Below are positions 22,891 through 31,064 of a DNA stretch of 64,000 bases, one piece after another. The notes under the pieces were generated by a model, which saw only the letters and a program-made list of their open reading frames with translations, had not been told where the DNA came from and did no database searches. Position 1 is the stretch's first letter. Each line of letters opens with the position of its first letter. The DNA lies in assembly GCF_009687845.1 (NCBI RefSeq), contig NZ_BLAD01000037.1, positions 227,416 to 291,415 of the forward strand, written 5' to 3'. The translations under genes and the position numbers were made by a program. Origin of the DNA: Acrocarpospora corrugata (lineage in GTDB: Bacteria > Actinomycetota > Actinomycetes > Streptosporangiales > Streptosporangiaceae).

Positions 22891-24198
22891 ATGTCACGCC
22901 ATCTGTTCGGGGCCGTGATCGCCATCGCGCTCGCCACCACCGTGGCCGGGTGCGGTTCCGATGATGTCGCCGGCGGCGAACCGCTCGAAATCTGGATCCG
23001 GCAGCCGCCGGACTCCGACGCCGCCAAGACCGCGGCCAAGCTGGCCGCCGCCTTCACCACGGCCAGCGGGGTGCAGACGAAGGTCGTCGCCCTGCTGGAC
23101 GACTTCGAGACCAAACTGCAGCAGCAGGCCGCGCAGAAGAACCTGCCGGACATCGTCATCAACGACACCGCCCAGCTCGGCAACATGCAGACCCAGGGCT
23201 GGCTGCGCGAGGTCGACAAGGCCGCGCTTCAGGGCGGCGACCAGCTGGCCGACCGGGCCTGGCAGGCCGCCCAGGCGAGCGACGGCAAGTACTACGCGGC
23301 GCCCTTCTCGGCGCAGTCGTTCGCGCTGATCGTCAGGAAGGACTGGCGCGAGAAGCTCGGCCTGGAACCCCCGCAGAGCTGGGGCGACCTGGCCGCGCTC
23401 GCCAAGGCGTTCACCGAGAAGGACCCGGACGGCAACGGCGCCGCCGACACGGCCGGCTTCGTCATCCCGGCCAGCACCAAACGCGGCTACGCCTCCTGGT
23501 ACGCCGCCTCGATGATCTACGCCAACGGCGGCGCCTTCCTCACCCCCACCGGCCCCGGCAAGTTCGCCCCCGCCGTCGCCGACCCCAAGTTCGTGGAAGC
23601 CATCACCTTCCTGCAGGACCAGTTCTGCGCCGCCAAGACGGTCAACCCGGGCGCGGTCAGCAACGACACCACCGTCACCCACGAGGTGTTCGAGAAGGGC
23701 CAGGGCGGGATCTACCTGGTCGGTCCGTACGTGCTGGCGAGGTTCGAGCAGTCCATCGGCGCGGACAAGCTCGAAGTCGTCAAGGTGCCCAAGGGGCCGT
23801 CCGGCGGCCCCGGCACACTCGGCGAAGGCGAGAACGTCTACCTGATGGCGGGCTCCGCCGACGAGGCCGGTCAGCAGAAGTTCGCCGAGTTCGCGGTGTC
23901 CGCCGAAGGCCAGCGGATCGGCATGAACAAGGACGCCCCCGGCGCTATCGTCCGGCTCCCGGTCAACTCGACCGTGGACATGGGGGCTGAGCGCAAGGCG
24001 CCCGGCTGGAAGGTCTTCCAGGAGGCGTACGCGGACGCGGTCTACAGTTCGGCGGTGCCCAACTGGGCGCCCATCCGGCAGACCACCGCCGACGCGATCA
24101 ACGCCGTCTGGGCCGACTGCTCGGCCGACGTCAAGACCGGTATGGACGGCCTGGCGACCAAGCTGACGGCGGAACTGCAGGCCCAGAAGGCATCGTGA
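22891..24198 (+). CDS. ABC transporter sugar-binding lipoprotein
   Basis: 435 residues with a lipoprotein signal: MSRHLFGAVIAIALATTVAGC with lipobox VAGC, so the mature protein is anchored at the outer face of the membrane at Cys 21. The body is an extracellular solute-binding protein of the family that delivers sugars to MalFG-type permeases (family 1 type). ATG 22891 has GAGGTGG just upstream. It overlaps the first permease gene by four bases. With the uronate enzymes around it, the likely cargo is a uronic acid, an aldarate or an oligouronide; this is inference. Confidence 0.9.
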   Translation: MSRHLFGAVIAIALATTVAGCGSDDVAGGEPLEIWIRQPPDSDAAKTAAKLAAAFTTASGVQTKVVALLDDFETKLQQQAAQKNLPDIVINDTAQLGNMQTQGWLREVDKAALQGGDQLADRAWQAAQASDGKYYAAPFSAQSFALIVRKDWREKLGLEPPQSWGDLAALAKAFTEKDPDGNGAADTAGFVIPASTKRGYASWYAASMIYANGGAFLTPTGPGKFAPAVADPKFVEAITFLQDQFCAAKTVNPGAVSNDTTVTHEVFEKGQGGIYLVGPYVLARFEQSIGADKLEVVKVPKGPSGGPGTLGEGENVYLMAGSADEAGQQKFAEFAVSAEGQRIGMNKDAPGAIVRLPVNSTVDMGAERKAPGWKVFQEAYADAVYSSAVPNWAPIRQTTADAINAVWADCSADVKTGMDGLATKLTAELQAQKAS

Positions 24199-25067
24199 CG
24201 CACTCCCGGCGAGGTACGGCAGTGGTGTGGCTGCTTCTGGCGCCCGCGCTGCTGCTGTTCCTCTACTTCAAGTTCATCCCGATGGGGCTGGGCCTGTGGA
24301 AGAGCTTCTTCAAGGTCCAGCCGTTCCTCGGGGACGAATGGGTGGGCCTGGACAACTACCGCGCGATCATGGCGGACGACGCGTTCGTCGGCGCGGTCTG
24401 GCACAGCCTGCTGCTGGCCGTGGGGACCACCGCCGGGTCGCTCGCCCTCGGGCTCGGGCTCGCGCTGCTGATCGAGGGGCCGGCGCGATATCTCTGGTTC
24501 GTCCGGGCGGCGGTCTTCCTGCCGGTGGTCACCACGATGGCGGCGGTGGCGGAGGTGTGGCGGATCATGTACCACCCGGCGGACACCGGGCTGCTCAACA
24601 CGATTCTCGGCTGGATCGCGATCGACCCGCAGCCGTTCCTGGCCAGCGAGCACTCCTCGCTCTGGTCGATCATGGGCATGAACGTCTGGCGCGGCGCGCC
24701 GTACGACATGATGATCATTCTGGCCGGGCTGGTGGGCATCGACCGGACCCTGTACGAAGCGGCGGCCGTCGACGGAGCGACCACCTGGCGGCGGCTGCGG
24801 CACATCACCCTGCCCGCGCTGCGGCCGGTCTTCTGGATCCTGTTCACCCTCGCCGCCATCCGCGGCCTGCGGGTGTTCGTCGAGGTGTACGTGCTGACCA
24901 ACGGCGGCCCGAACGGCTCCTCCGAGGTCATCATGACCCTGATCTACAAGCTGGGATTCCAGCGCGGCGAGCTCGGGGTCGCGTCGGCGGGCGGCGTCGT
25001 CCTGTTCGCGGCCACCCTCGTGCTCACCGTCGCCGTCCAGCTCATGCGCCGCAGGCAGGCCCGATGA
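24195..25067 (+). CDS. ABC sugar transporter permease (MalF type)
   Basis: 290 residues from GTG 24195, four bases inside the preceding gene (GTGA overlap). Six transmembrane helices are expected, the first being VVWLLLAPALLLFLYFKFIP. The EAA loop that contacts the ATPase is seen at EAAAVDGATTWRRLRHITLP (about 190-210). It forms a heterodimer with the next gene's product. No ATPase gene lies in the operon, so a shared MsiK-like ATPase encoded elsewhere is expected, as in other actinomycete sugar importers. Confidence 0.9.
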   Translation: MTHSRRGTAVVWLLLAPALLLFLYFKFIPMGLGLWKSFFKVQPFLGDEWVGLDNYRAIMADDAFVGAVWHSLLLAVGTTAGSLALGLGLALLIEGPARYLWFVRAAVFLPVVTTMAAVAEVWRIMYHPADTGLLNTILGWIAIDPQPFLASEHSSLWSIMGMNVWRGAPYDMMIILAGLVGIDRTLYEAAAVDGATTWRRLRHITLPALRPVFWILFTLAAIRGLRVFVEVYVLTNGGPNGSSEVIMTLIYKLGFQRGELGVASAGGVVLFAATLVLTVAVQLMRRRQAR

Positions 25068-25924
25068 GATTCGACACCGCGCTCGGCCTGGAGGCCAGAA
25101 AGGGCCCGCTCGCCACCCTCGGCAAGATCGTCATGTACGGAGCGATGCTCGTCGTCTTCACCGGACCGCTCTTCGGCCTGCTGGTCAGCGCGTTCAGCCC
25201 GACCCTCGACCCGACCGCCTTCACCCTCTGGCCGGACGAGCTCACCCTGGAGAACTTCGCGCAGGCCGGCGAGAAGAACGTCTATCTCTACCTGCTCAAC
25301 TCGTTCGTGGTCGTCGGGTTCGGCCTGCTGCTGCAACTGGTGGTGAGCGTGTTCGCCGCGTACGCGCTGGCCCGGAAGAAGTTCCGGGGCATGACGTTCG
25401 TGCTGCTCATCATGCTGACGACGATGATGCTCCCGGAGGAGATCATCGCGATCCCGCTGTCACTGGTGCTCGCCGACCTGCCGCTCCTGCACGTGAACCT
25501 GATCGACACCTACCTCGGGATGATCCTGCCGGTCGGCGCGTGGGGTTTCTCGATCCTGGTGATGACCGAGTTCATGAAAGAGGTCCCGATCGAGCTGGAG
25601 GAGGCCGCCAGGATCGACGGCGCCGGCGAGCTGCGCACCTTCTTCACCATCATCCTGCCGCTCTGCCGCCCCGCCCTCGGCGTGATCGGCGTCTTCGGCT
25701 TCACCATGATCTGGGATCAGTACCTGCTGCCGCTCATCGTGGCCAACGAGTCCGACCACTGGACGCTGCCCATCGCGCTGCGCTCGCTCCGCTCCGACGA
25801 GGAGGCCGGCATCGGGGTGCTGCTCGCGGCGTCGCTGCTGGCCCTGCTGCCGTCGGTGATCGCGTTCCTGGCGTTCCAGCGCCAGTTCATGCGTGGTCTG
25901 ACCAGCGGCGCGGTCAAAGGGTAG
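25064..25924 (+). CDS. ABC sugar transporter permease (MalG type)
   Basis: 286 residues from ATG 25064, overlapping the preceding stop as ATGA. Hydrophobic segments include MLVVFTGPLFGLLVSAF near the N-terminus and VVGFGLLLQLVVSVFAAYAL. The EAA loop is EEAARIDGAGELRTFFTIIL (about 180-200). It is the second permease half of the importer. An IclR regulator gene follows about 70 bases downstream with its own operator-like site. Confidence 0.9.
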   Translation: MRFDTALGLEARKGPLATLGKIVMYGAMLVVFTGPLFGLLVSAFSPTLDPTAFTLWPDELTLENFAQAGEKNVYLYLLNSFVVVGFGLLLQLVVSVFAAYALARKKFRGMTFVLLIMLTTMMLPEEIIAIPLSLVLADLPLLHVNLIDTYLGMILPVGAWGFSILVMTEFMKEVPIELEEAARIDGAGELRTFFTIILPLCRPALGVIGVFGFTMIWDQYLLPLIVANESDHWTLPIALRSLRSDEEAGIGVLLAASLLALLPSVIAFLAFQRQFMRGLTSGAVKG

Positions 25925-25927
25925 GTG

Positions 25928-25941
25928 TCCATGTATCTGGA
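25928..25941. promoter_or_regulatory. Candidate IclR-family operator, copy 3
   Basis: TCCATGTATCTGGA, an inverted repeat of the same pattern as the sites at 22774 and 22863, located 53 bases before the IclR gene. This suggests autoregulation. Confidence 0.5.
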
Positions 25942-25994
25942 CGGCATCCGGTATTCTGCCCGTCATATAGCACAACGACGGAAATGGGACAGCT

Positions 25995-26750
25995 ATGGAG
26001 CCCCAGCTGGTCAAGTCCGCCGAGCGAACGGTCCGCATCCTCGAAGCCCTCGCCGCGTCCCCCGACCGTCTGACCCTCTCCGAACTCCAGCAACTCACGG
26101 GTTTCCCGCGGAGCAGCCTGCACGCGCTGATGCGCACCCTCGCCGAACTGAAGTGGATCGAGGCGACCGGGTCGGCGTACGGGATCGGGCCGCACGCCTT
26201 ACTGACCGGGACCGCTTACCTGGACAAGGACCTGGCCCTGCCGCTCGCGCACGACACGCTGGAGGACCTGCGCGAGGAGATCGGGCATACGGTTCATTTC
26301 GCGCGCCGGGATGGGGCGCATGTGCTGTATCTGGCCAGCCGGGAGTCGAGGGAACGGCATCGGATGATCCCCCGGGTCGGGCGTCGGCTGCCCGCTCACG
26401 TGACCGCGCTCGGGCAGGTGCTGCTCGCGCAGTTGACCGACGACGAGGTGGGGGCGTTGCTGCCGTCGCCGCTGGTGCGGATCACCGATCACACGATCAC
26501 CGAACTGGTACGGCTCAGCGGGGAACTGGACCAGGTCCGGGGGCGGGGGTACGCGTACGAGCGGGAGCAGGGCACGCCCGGGGTGGCTTGTGTGGCGGTC
26601 GCCGTCGACTACCGGATTCCGGCGACGGACGCGATCAGTTGTTCCATGCCGTCCGGGTTGCCCGCGGAGGAGATCGAGAAGGTCGCGGACGCTGTGATGC
26701 GGCATACCCGCAAACTCGCCGCGGCTTTGCGCCGAGAGGGTATTCGTTAG
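25995..26750 (+). CDS. IclR-family transcriptional regulator
   Basis: 251 residues. The N-terminal winged helix (about 5-65, RTVRILEALAASPDRLTLSE and FPRSSLHALMRTLAE) is followed by the effector-binding domain (about 80-245; GIGPHALLTGTAYL, LPAHVTALGQVLLAQL, GVACVAVAVDYR). IclR proteins bind small carboxylates or sugar acids and control the adjoining catabolic genes. The palindromes at 22774, 22863 and 25928 are its probable operators. Start ATG 25995 follows GGGAC. Confidence 0.9.
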   Translation: MEPQLVKSAERTVRILEALAASPDRLTLSELQQLTGFPRSSLHALMRTLAELKWIEATGSAYGIGPHALLTGTAYLDKDLALPLAHDTLEDLREEIGHTVHFARRDGAHVLYLASRESRERHRMIPRVGRRLPAHVTALGQVLLAQLTDDEVGALLPSPLVRITDHTITELVRLSGELDQVRGRGYAYEREQGTPGVACVAVAVDYRIPATDAISCSMPSGLPAEEIEKVADAVMRHTRKLAAALRREGIR

Positions 26751-27083
26751 CCGCCATCAGGCGGGACGGCGCAGCGGGTGGGCGGGCCGAGCTTGTGCGT
26801 GACCCGGTTGAAGCGCCGTTCACGCAGGTGATGGTCCCCACCGCCTGGGCGCCAAAGAGGCGCGGCCCATTCTGTTGGTGGTGCCGCCAAGCGGGTAGCC
26901 ACCGCGACAGCGGGGTCGGGCGGAGCCCGAGAGAGATCCAAAGGGTGGATGGGTGGGAGAACCACGCCTGCCCGGCGGAGCCGCCGTCATCGTCGCCAGG
27001 GCGGCCATCGGGGGCGGGCGGAGGCCCGCAATCAAACAAACGGGTGGGTGGGAGAACCACTCCGACTTTCGTAGGAGGAAATA
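26751..27083. other. Intergenic region with two diverged copies of a repeat unit
   Basis: 333 bases. Two imperfect copies of a unit of roughly 95 bases are seen, each beginning in a GGGCGGAG-type segment and ending in GTGGGAGAACCAC (26950-26962 and 27048-27060). The second copy leads into the strong ribosome site AGGAGG of the dehydratase gene. No gene is supported here; short open frames exist only because of the GC content. Confidence 0.45.
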
Positions 27084-27986
27084 ATGCGTCTTGATGGGGT
27101 TCTCTTTTTTCCGGTTACTCCTTTTGCGGCGGATGGTTCGCTGAATCTGCGGGGGCTTGCCGAGCATGTGGCGGATGGGGTTGCGGCAGGGCCTGGGGGA
27201 GTTTTTGCCGCTTGTGGGACGGGGGAGTTCAATGCGCTGAGCTTGGATGAATACGCGGCGGTGGTGGCGACTACGGTGGAGGCAGTCGGGGGGCGGGTGC
27301 CGGTTATTTCGGGGGCTGGGGGTTCGCTTCCGTTTGCGCAGGCGTGTGCGGGTGCGGCGGCGAGGGCGGGGGCGGAGGGGTTGCTGTTGATGCCGCCCTA
27401 TCTGGTGACGGCACCGGCGTCTGGCCTAGTGGAATATGTTCGGCAAATCGCTCAGGTTACGGATTTGCCGATTATTGTTTACCAGCGTGGAACTGCCAGG
27501 TTCACGCCTGATGCGGTGGTAGAACTTGCCGAACTTCCCAACGTCATCGGTTTCAAGGACGGCTTGGGTGATATCGACTTGCTTCAGCGGATCATCCTGC
27601 GGGTGCGTCAAGCCACTGACCGTGAGTTCACGTTCTTCAACGGGCTTCCTACCGCCGAACTCACCGTCCCCGCCTATCGCGGGCTTGGAGTTCCGCTCTA
27701 TTCGAGCGCCGTCTTCGCCTTCGCCCCCGAAATCGCGCTGGCCTTCTACAAAGCGATCACCGATGGCGACGAACTGCTGACCCGGCGACTGCTGACCAAG
27801 TTCTACCTCCCCCTGGTAGACCTGCGCGACCGCGTACCCGGCTACGCGGTATCCCTGGTCAAAGCAGGCGTGCGGCTACGCGGCCTGGACGCGGGAACAG
27901 TAAGAGCCCCACTCGTGGACCCCACTCCCGAACACATCACCACCCTCGCGCAACTTATCGAAGCGGGCCTCGCAATCGCCTCATAA
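27084..27986 (+). CDS. kdgD: 5-dehydro-4-deoxyglucarate dehydratase
   Basis: 300 residues from ATG 27084 with AGGAGG five bases upstream. It belongs to the DapA/N-acetylneuraminate lyase superfamily, TIM barrel. Schiff-base lysine is in VIGFKDGLGDI (about 158); GVFAACGTGEFNALS (about 40) and IIVYQRGTARFTPDA are typical of the decarboxylating 5-keto-4-deoxyglucarate dehydratases, which give 2-oxoglutarate semialdehyde, CO2 and water. The first half of the gene is noticeably less GC-rich than the second. Glucarate dehydratase, the preceding enzyme, is encoded 36 bases downstream. The semialdehyde dehydrogenase needed next is not in the window. Confidence 0.9.
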   Translation: MRLDGVLFFPVTPFAADGSLNLRGLAEHVADGVAAGPGGVFAACGTGEFNALSLDEYAAVVATTVEAVGGRVPVISGAGGSLPFAQACAGAAARAGAEGLLLMPPYLVTAPASGLVEYVRQIAQVTDLPIIVYQRGTARFTPDAVVELAELPNVIGFKDGLGDIDLLQRIILRVRQATDREFTFFNGLPTAELTVPAYRGLGVPLYSSAVFAFAPEIALAFYKAITDGDELLTRRLLTKFYLPLVDLRDRVPGYAVSLVKAGVRLRGLDAGTVRAPLVDPTPEHITTLAQLIEAGLAIAS

Positions 27987-28022
27987 CCCTGGTCGGCACC
28001 CAAAGTCTGGCGGTCGTTCCCC

Positions 28023-29279
28023 ATGAACATCCGAGAGATCACCGTAACCCCGGTCGCCTTCCGCGACCCGCCCCTGCTCAACGCCGCCGGCGTACACGAG
28101 CCCTGGGCCCTGCGAACAATCGTCGAGGTAACCACTGACGAGGGCCTGACCGGCCTGGGCGAAACCTACGGCGACCTGGGCCACCTCACCAAAGTACGCG
28201 AAGCCGCCGCCGCCCTAATCGGCCTCGACATCTACCAACAAAACCAGATATATCACCGCATCACCACAGTAGTCGGCGACGCCGTAAGCGACCTCCACGG
28301 CCTGACCGGAGTGGCCACCAAAGAGAAAAGCATCGACCGCGTCTACTCCCCATTCGAAGTAGCCTGCCTCGACATCCAAGGCAAAGCCATCGGCCGCCCC
28401 GTCTCCGACCTCTTCGGCGGCGCGGTCCGCGACGCCGTCCCCTACAGCGCCTACCTCTTCTACAAATGGCCCGGCCACCCCGATTCCCCCGACGACCGTT
28501 TCGGCCCGGCCCTGACCCCCGAAGGAATCGTCACCCAAGCCCGCCTGCTAATCGACGAGTACGGCTTCCAATCGATAAAACTAAAAGGCGGCGTCTACCC
28601 CCCAGACCAGGAAATCGACGCGATCCTCGCCCTCCGCGAAGCCTTCCCCACCCACCCCCTCCGCCTGGACCCCAACGCCGTCTGGTCAGTGGAAACCTCA
28701 ATCCGCGTCGCCCAAGCCCTCGACGGCACTCTCGAATACCTGGAAGACCCCACCTCCGGCATCCCCGGAATGGCCGCCGTCGCAGCCGAAGCCCCCATGC
28801 CCCTGGCCACCAACATGTGCGTGGTCACCCACGACCACCTCCCACCCGCCATCGCCCAGCGCGCCATCGGCGTCCTCCTCTCCGACCACCACTACTGGGG
28901 CGGCCTGACCCGCTCAGTCCAGTTGGCCCGCCTCTGCGAAACCTTCGGCATAGCGGTCTCCATGCACTCCAACTCCCACCTGGGCATCAGCCTCGCCGCC
29001 ATGACCCACCTCGCGGCCGCCGTCCCCCACGTCACCACCGCCTGCGACACCCACACCCCCTGGCAGGACGGCCAGGACGTCATCGCCCCCGGAACGCTCC
29101 GCTTCGTCAACGGCGCCGTCCCCGTCCCCACCACCCCCGGCCTCGGCATCGAACTAGACCACGACGCCCTCGCCACCATGCACGAGCAGTACCTCAAATG
29201 CGGCCTCACCGTCCGCGACGACACCACCTACATCCGCCGCTTCGACCCCACATTCCCCACCACCAGACCCCGCTGGTGA
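28023..29279 (+). CDS. gudD: Glucarate dehydratase (enolase superfamily)
   Basis: 418 residues. It converts D-glucarate to 5-dehydro-4-deoxy-D-glucarate. Enolase-superfamily landmarks are visible: capping domain start MNIREITVTPVAFRDPPLLN, the K-x-K motif SIKLKGG (about 182), metal ligands in RLDPNAVW and EYLEDPTSG, the asparagine in TNMCVVTH, and the catalytic histidine loop MHSNSHLGIS (about 315). Length fits the family. It lies between the dehydratase of the next step and an unknown gene; all three are co-directional. Confidence 0.92.
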   Translation: MNIREITVTPVAFRDPPLLNAAGVHEPWALRTIVEVTTDEGLTGLGETYGDLGHLTKVREAAAALIGLDIYQQNQIYHRITTVVGDAVSDLHGLTGVATKEKSIDRVYSPFEVACLDIQGKAIGRPVSDLFGGAVRDAVPYSAYLFYKWPGHPDSPDDRFGPALTPEGIVTQARLLIDEYGFQSIKLKGGVYPPDQEIDAILALREAFPTHPLRLDPNAVWSVETSIRVAQALDGTLEYLEDPTSGIPGMAAVAAEAPMPLATNMCVVTHDHLPPAIAQRAIGVLLSDHHYWGGLTRSVQLARLCETFGIAVSMHSNSHLGISLAAMTHLAAAVPHVTTACDTHTPWQDGQDVIAPGTLRFVNGAVPVPTTPGLGIELDHDALATMHEQYLKCGLTVRDDTTYIRRFDPTFPTTRPRW

Positions 29280-29342
29280 ACTGCGACCGCGTTCCCCGCC
29301 AGTGACCATCGCCCCCGCTGTCCGCACCGAGAGGCCCTGCTG

Positions 29343-30431
29343 GTGAACATCGGCTACGTCTTCCCGTGGGACATAGTCGGCGACCCCGCCGCCCCCGAAC
29401 GCCTGGCCGCCACCGGCGTCGACGCGATAGCCCTGGCCGCCTCCTACCACTCCACCCGCGCCGCGACCCCCTTCCACCCCGCCCACCGCGTCCTGGAAGT
29501 CCCTCATTCGGCCTTCTACCTCCCCGTACGCCGACCCGCCTACGGCGTCCTCCACCCTCACGCACCAACCTGGACACCCCCGGACGCCTACCTCCAGGCC
29601 CGGGACGCACTCGCCTCAGTCGGCCTGCCGGTCCACGCCTGGACCCCCCTCACCCACAACACCCTCCTCGGCCGCCTCCACCCCGAACTGACGGTCCGCA
29701 ACGCCTTCGGCGACCGATACCCGCACGCCCTCTGCCCGTCCCACGAGGACGTCCTCGACTACTGCACCCGCCTGATCAGCGAGATCGTCGAACTCGGCGA
29801 CCCCGCCGGACTCATCCTCGAAGCCTGCGGCCCCATGGGCGTGACCCACCAGAGCGTCCACGACAAGACAGCCGGCGCCGACTGGTCCGCCACCCAGTCC
29901 GCCCTCCTCTCCCTCTGCTTCTGCACCGCCTGCACGCCGAAATACCCCGACCCCCGAACCCAGGCCCGAGTCCGCACCGCGATCGATACCTCCGCCACCT
30001 CGATGCAGGAAGCCCTGGGCGACCTCACCCAGCCGATCGCCCACCTCCGCACAGCCCTGACGACCACCCTGCTCACCCGGCTGATCCCCGCCACCCAAGG
30101 CCGCCCGCTCCGCCTCCACGCCTCCACCGACCACTGGTCCACCGGCTCCTTCGCCGCGCTCCCGCCCCAGAACCAGCACGGCCTCACCGGGGCCGCCGCC
30201 CTCTGCTGGGGCCCAGACGACGAGGCCACCACGAACCTCGCCCGCCTGGCGCATCCCGCCCGAAAACTCGGCGCGTACACGACGATCCTGCCCCCAAGAC
30301 CCCCAGACCCCGACCAGCTCGCACGCTCCTTCGCGGCCTACTCAAAGGCAGGCGCGGACGAACTTCACCTCTACCACCTGGGCCTCGCGTCGCAGGCCCG
30401 GCTGGCCGCCATGACCGTCGCGCTCCGTTGA
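29343..30431 (+). CDS. Unknown protein at the end of the uronate catabolic genes
   Basis: 362 residues from GTG 29343 with GAGAGG upstream. I do not recognise the family. The alternating pattern (MNIGYVFPWDIVG, TGVDAIALAASYHS, GLILEACGPMG, GRPLRLHASTDHWSTGSFAA, KLGAYTTILPP, AGADELHLYHLGL) is consistent with a TIM-barrel protein, perhaps a glycosidase-like or sugar-processing enzyme, and it has a Cys pair (CFCTACTPKYPD). No signal peptide, so cytoplasmic. It follows glucarate dehydratase by 63 bases and is probably in its transcript. Confidence 0.6.
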   Translation: MNIGYVFPWDIVGDPAAPERLAATGVDAIALAASYHSTRAATPFHPAHRVLEVPHSAFYLPVRRPAYGVLHPHAPTWTPPDAYLQARDALASVGLPVHAWTPLTHNTLLGRLHPELTVRNAFGDRYPHALCPSHEDVLDYCTRLISEIVELGDPAGLILEACGPMGVTHQSVHDKTAGADWSATQSALLSLCFCTACTPKYPDPRTQARVRTAIDTSATSMQEALGDLTQPIAHLRTALTTTLLTRLIPATQGRPLRLHASTDHWSTGSFAALPPQNQHGLTGAAALCWGPDDEATTNLARLAHPARKLGAYTTILPPRPPDPDQLARSFAAYSKAGADELHLYHLGLASQARLAAMTVALR

Positions 30432-30467
30432 TCTACATTGTAAAGTCCGGTGAGCTGTCCTGTGCAC

Positions 30468-30483
30468 TTGAAGAATTCTTCAA
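30468..30483. promoter_or_regulatory. 16-bp perfect palindrome, candidate ArsR operator
   Basis: TTGAAGAATTCTTCAA is a perfect inverted repeat in an AT-rich pocket just upstream of the small ORF/ArsR/hydrogenase-like operon. Such palindromes are typical ArsR/SmtB-family operators. In M. tuberculosis the homologous regulator Rv0081 controls its own operon, so autoregulation is likely. Confidence 0.65.
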
Positions 30484-30529
30484 TTGCTAACATGATGTGA
30501 TCGCAAGTGAGCTGGGACGGATCGGAGGC

Positions 30530-30706
30530 ATGGTGCCGGGCTTCGCGGGTGGGCTTCGCCGCCGGGTCGAGGAGGCGCGGGCGGCGTCGCGGGCGGCGAA
30601 GGAGGCCGACGACCTGTACGCCGTCCAGGCGCACACGGCGGATCTGGAGGATCTGCTGCGTCTCGCCGAGGAACACGGTGTGTCGATAGAACCCGAGGAG
30701 GAGTAG
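30530..30706 (+). CDS. Small charged helical protein leading the hydrogenase-like operon
   Basis: 58 residues from ATG 30530; GTG 30497 (69 residues) or GTG 30533 (GGAGG four bases upstream) are alternatives. The sequence is one long amphipathic helix rich in Arg, Ala and Glu (GLRRRVEEARAASRAAKEAD, ending SIEPEEE), suggesting a coiled coil or docking peptide. It lies between the palindrome at 30468 and the ArsR gene, separated from the latter by two bases, and its tail supplies the GAGGAGG ribosome site for it. No family recognised. Confidence 0.6.
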   Translation: MVPGFAGGLRRRVEEARAASRAAKEADDLYAVQAHTADLEDLLRLAEEHGVSIEPEEE

Positions 30707-30708
30707 CC

Positions 30709-31053
30709 ATGCCCGTGCCGCTCTACCAGGCCAAGGCCGAGTTCTTCCGGACGCTGGGGCATCCCGTGCGAATCCGGGTCCTGGAGCTCCTGCAGGACGG
30801 GCCGCTTCCGGTGCGTGACCTGCTGGCCAGCCTGGACGTGGAGGCCAGCAGCCTGTCCCAGCAGCTGGCCGTGCTGCGCCGTACCGGCATCGTGGTGTCC
30901 ACCCGGGAAGGTGCCACGGTCGTATATGCGCTGAGCAGCGATGAATTCGTCACGTTGCTGAAGGTCGCGCGGACCATCCTGGCGGACCTGATCTCCGGCC
31001 AGGAGGGCCTGCTGGCCGAGCTGCGCGAGTCCGACACCGCGCCGTCGGACTGA
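30709..31053 (+). CDS. ArsR-family transcriptional regulator (Rv0081-like)
   Basis: 114 residues, the same length as I recall for M. tuberculosis Rv0081, which heads the same gene order. Winged helix: FFRTLGHPVRIRVLELLQDG, LLASLDVEASSLSQQLAVLR (recognition helix), wing GIVVSTREGATVVYALSSDE. No obvious metal-binding cysteines, so the signal is probably not a metal bound by Cys. GAGGAGG precedes ATG 30709. It probably represses the operon by binding the palindrome at 30468. Confidence 0.9.
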   Translation: MPVPLYQAKAEFFRTLGHPVRIRVLELLQDGPLPVRDLLASLDVEASSLSQQLAVLRRTGIVVSTREGATVVYALSSDEFVTLLKVARTILADLISGQEGLLAELRESDTAPSD

Positions 31054-31064
31054 CCCTGGAGTTC

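Noticed and set aside
26747-27060. Minus-strand frames in the 26751-27083 gap
   Set aside because: They span the duplicated repeat unit and lack ribosome sites; the frames differ between the two copies.
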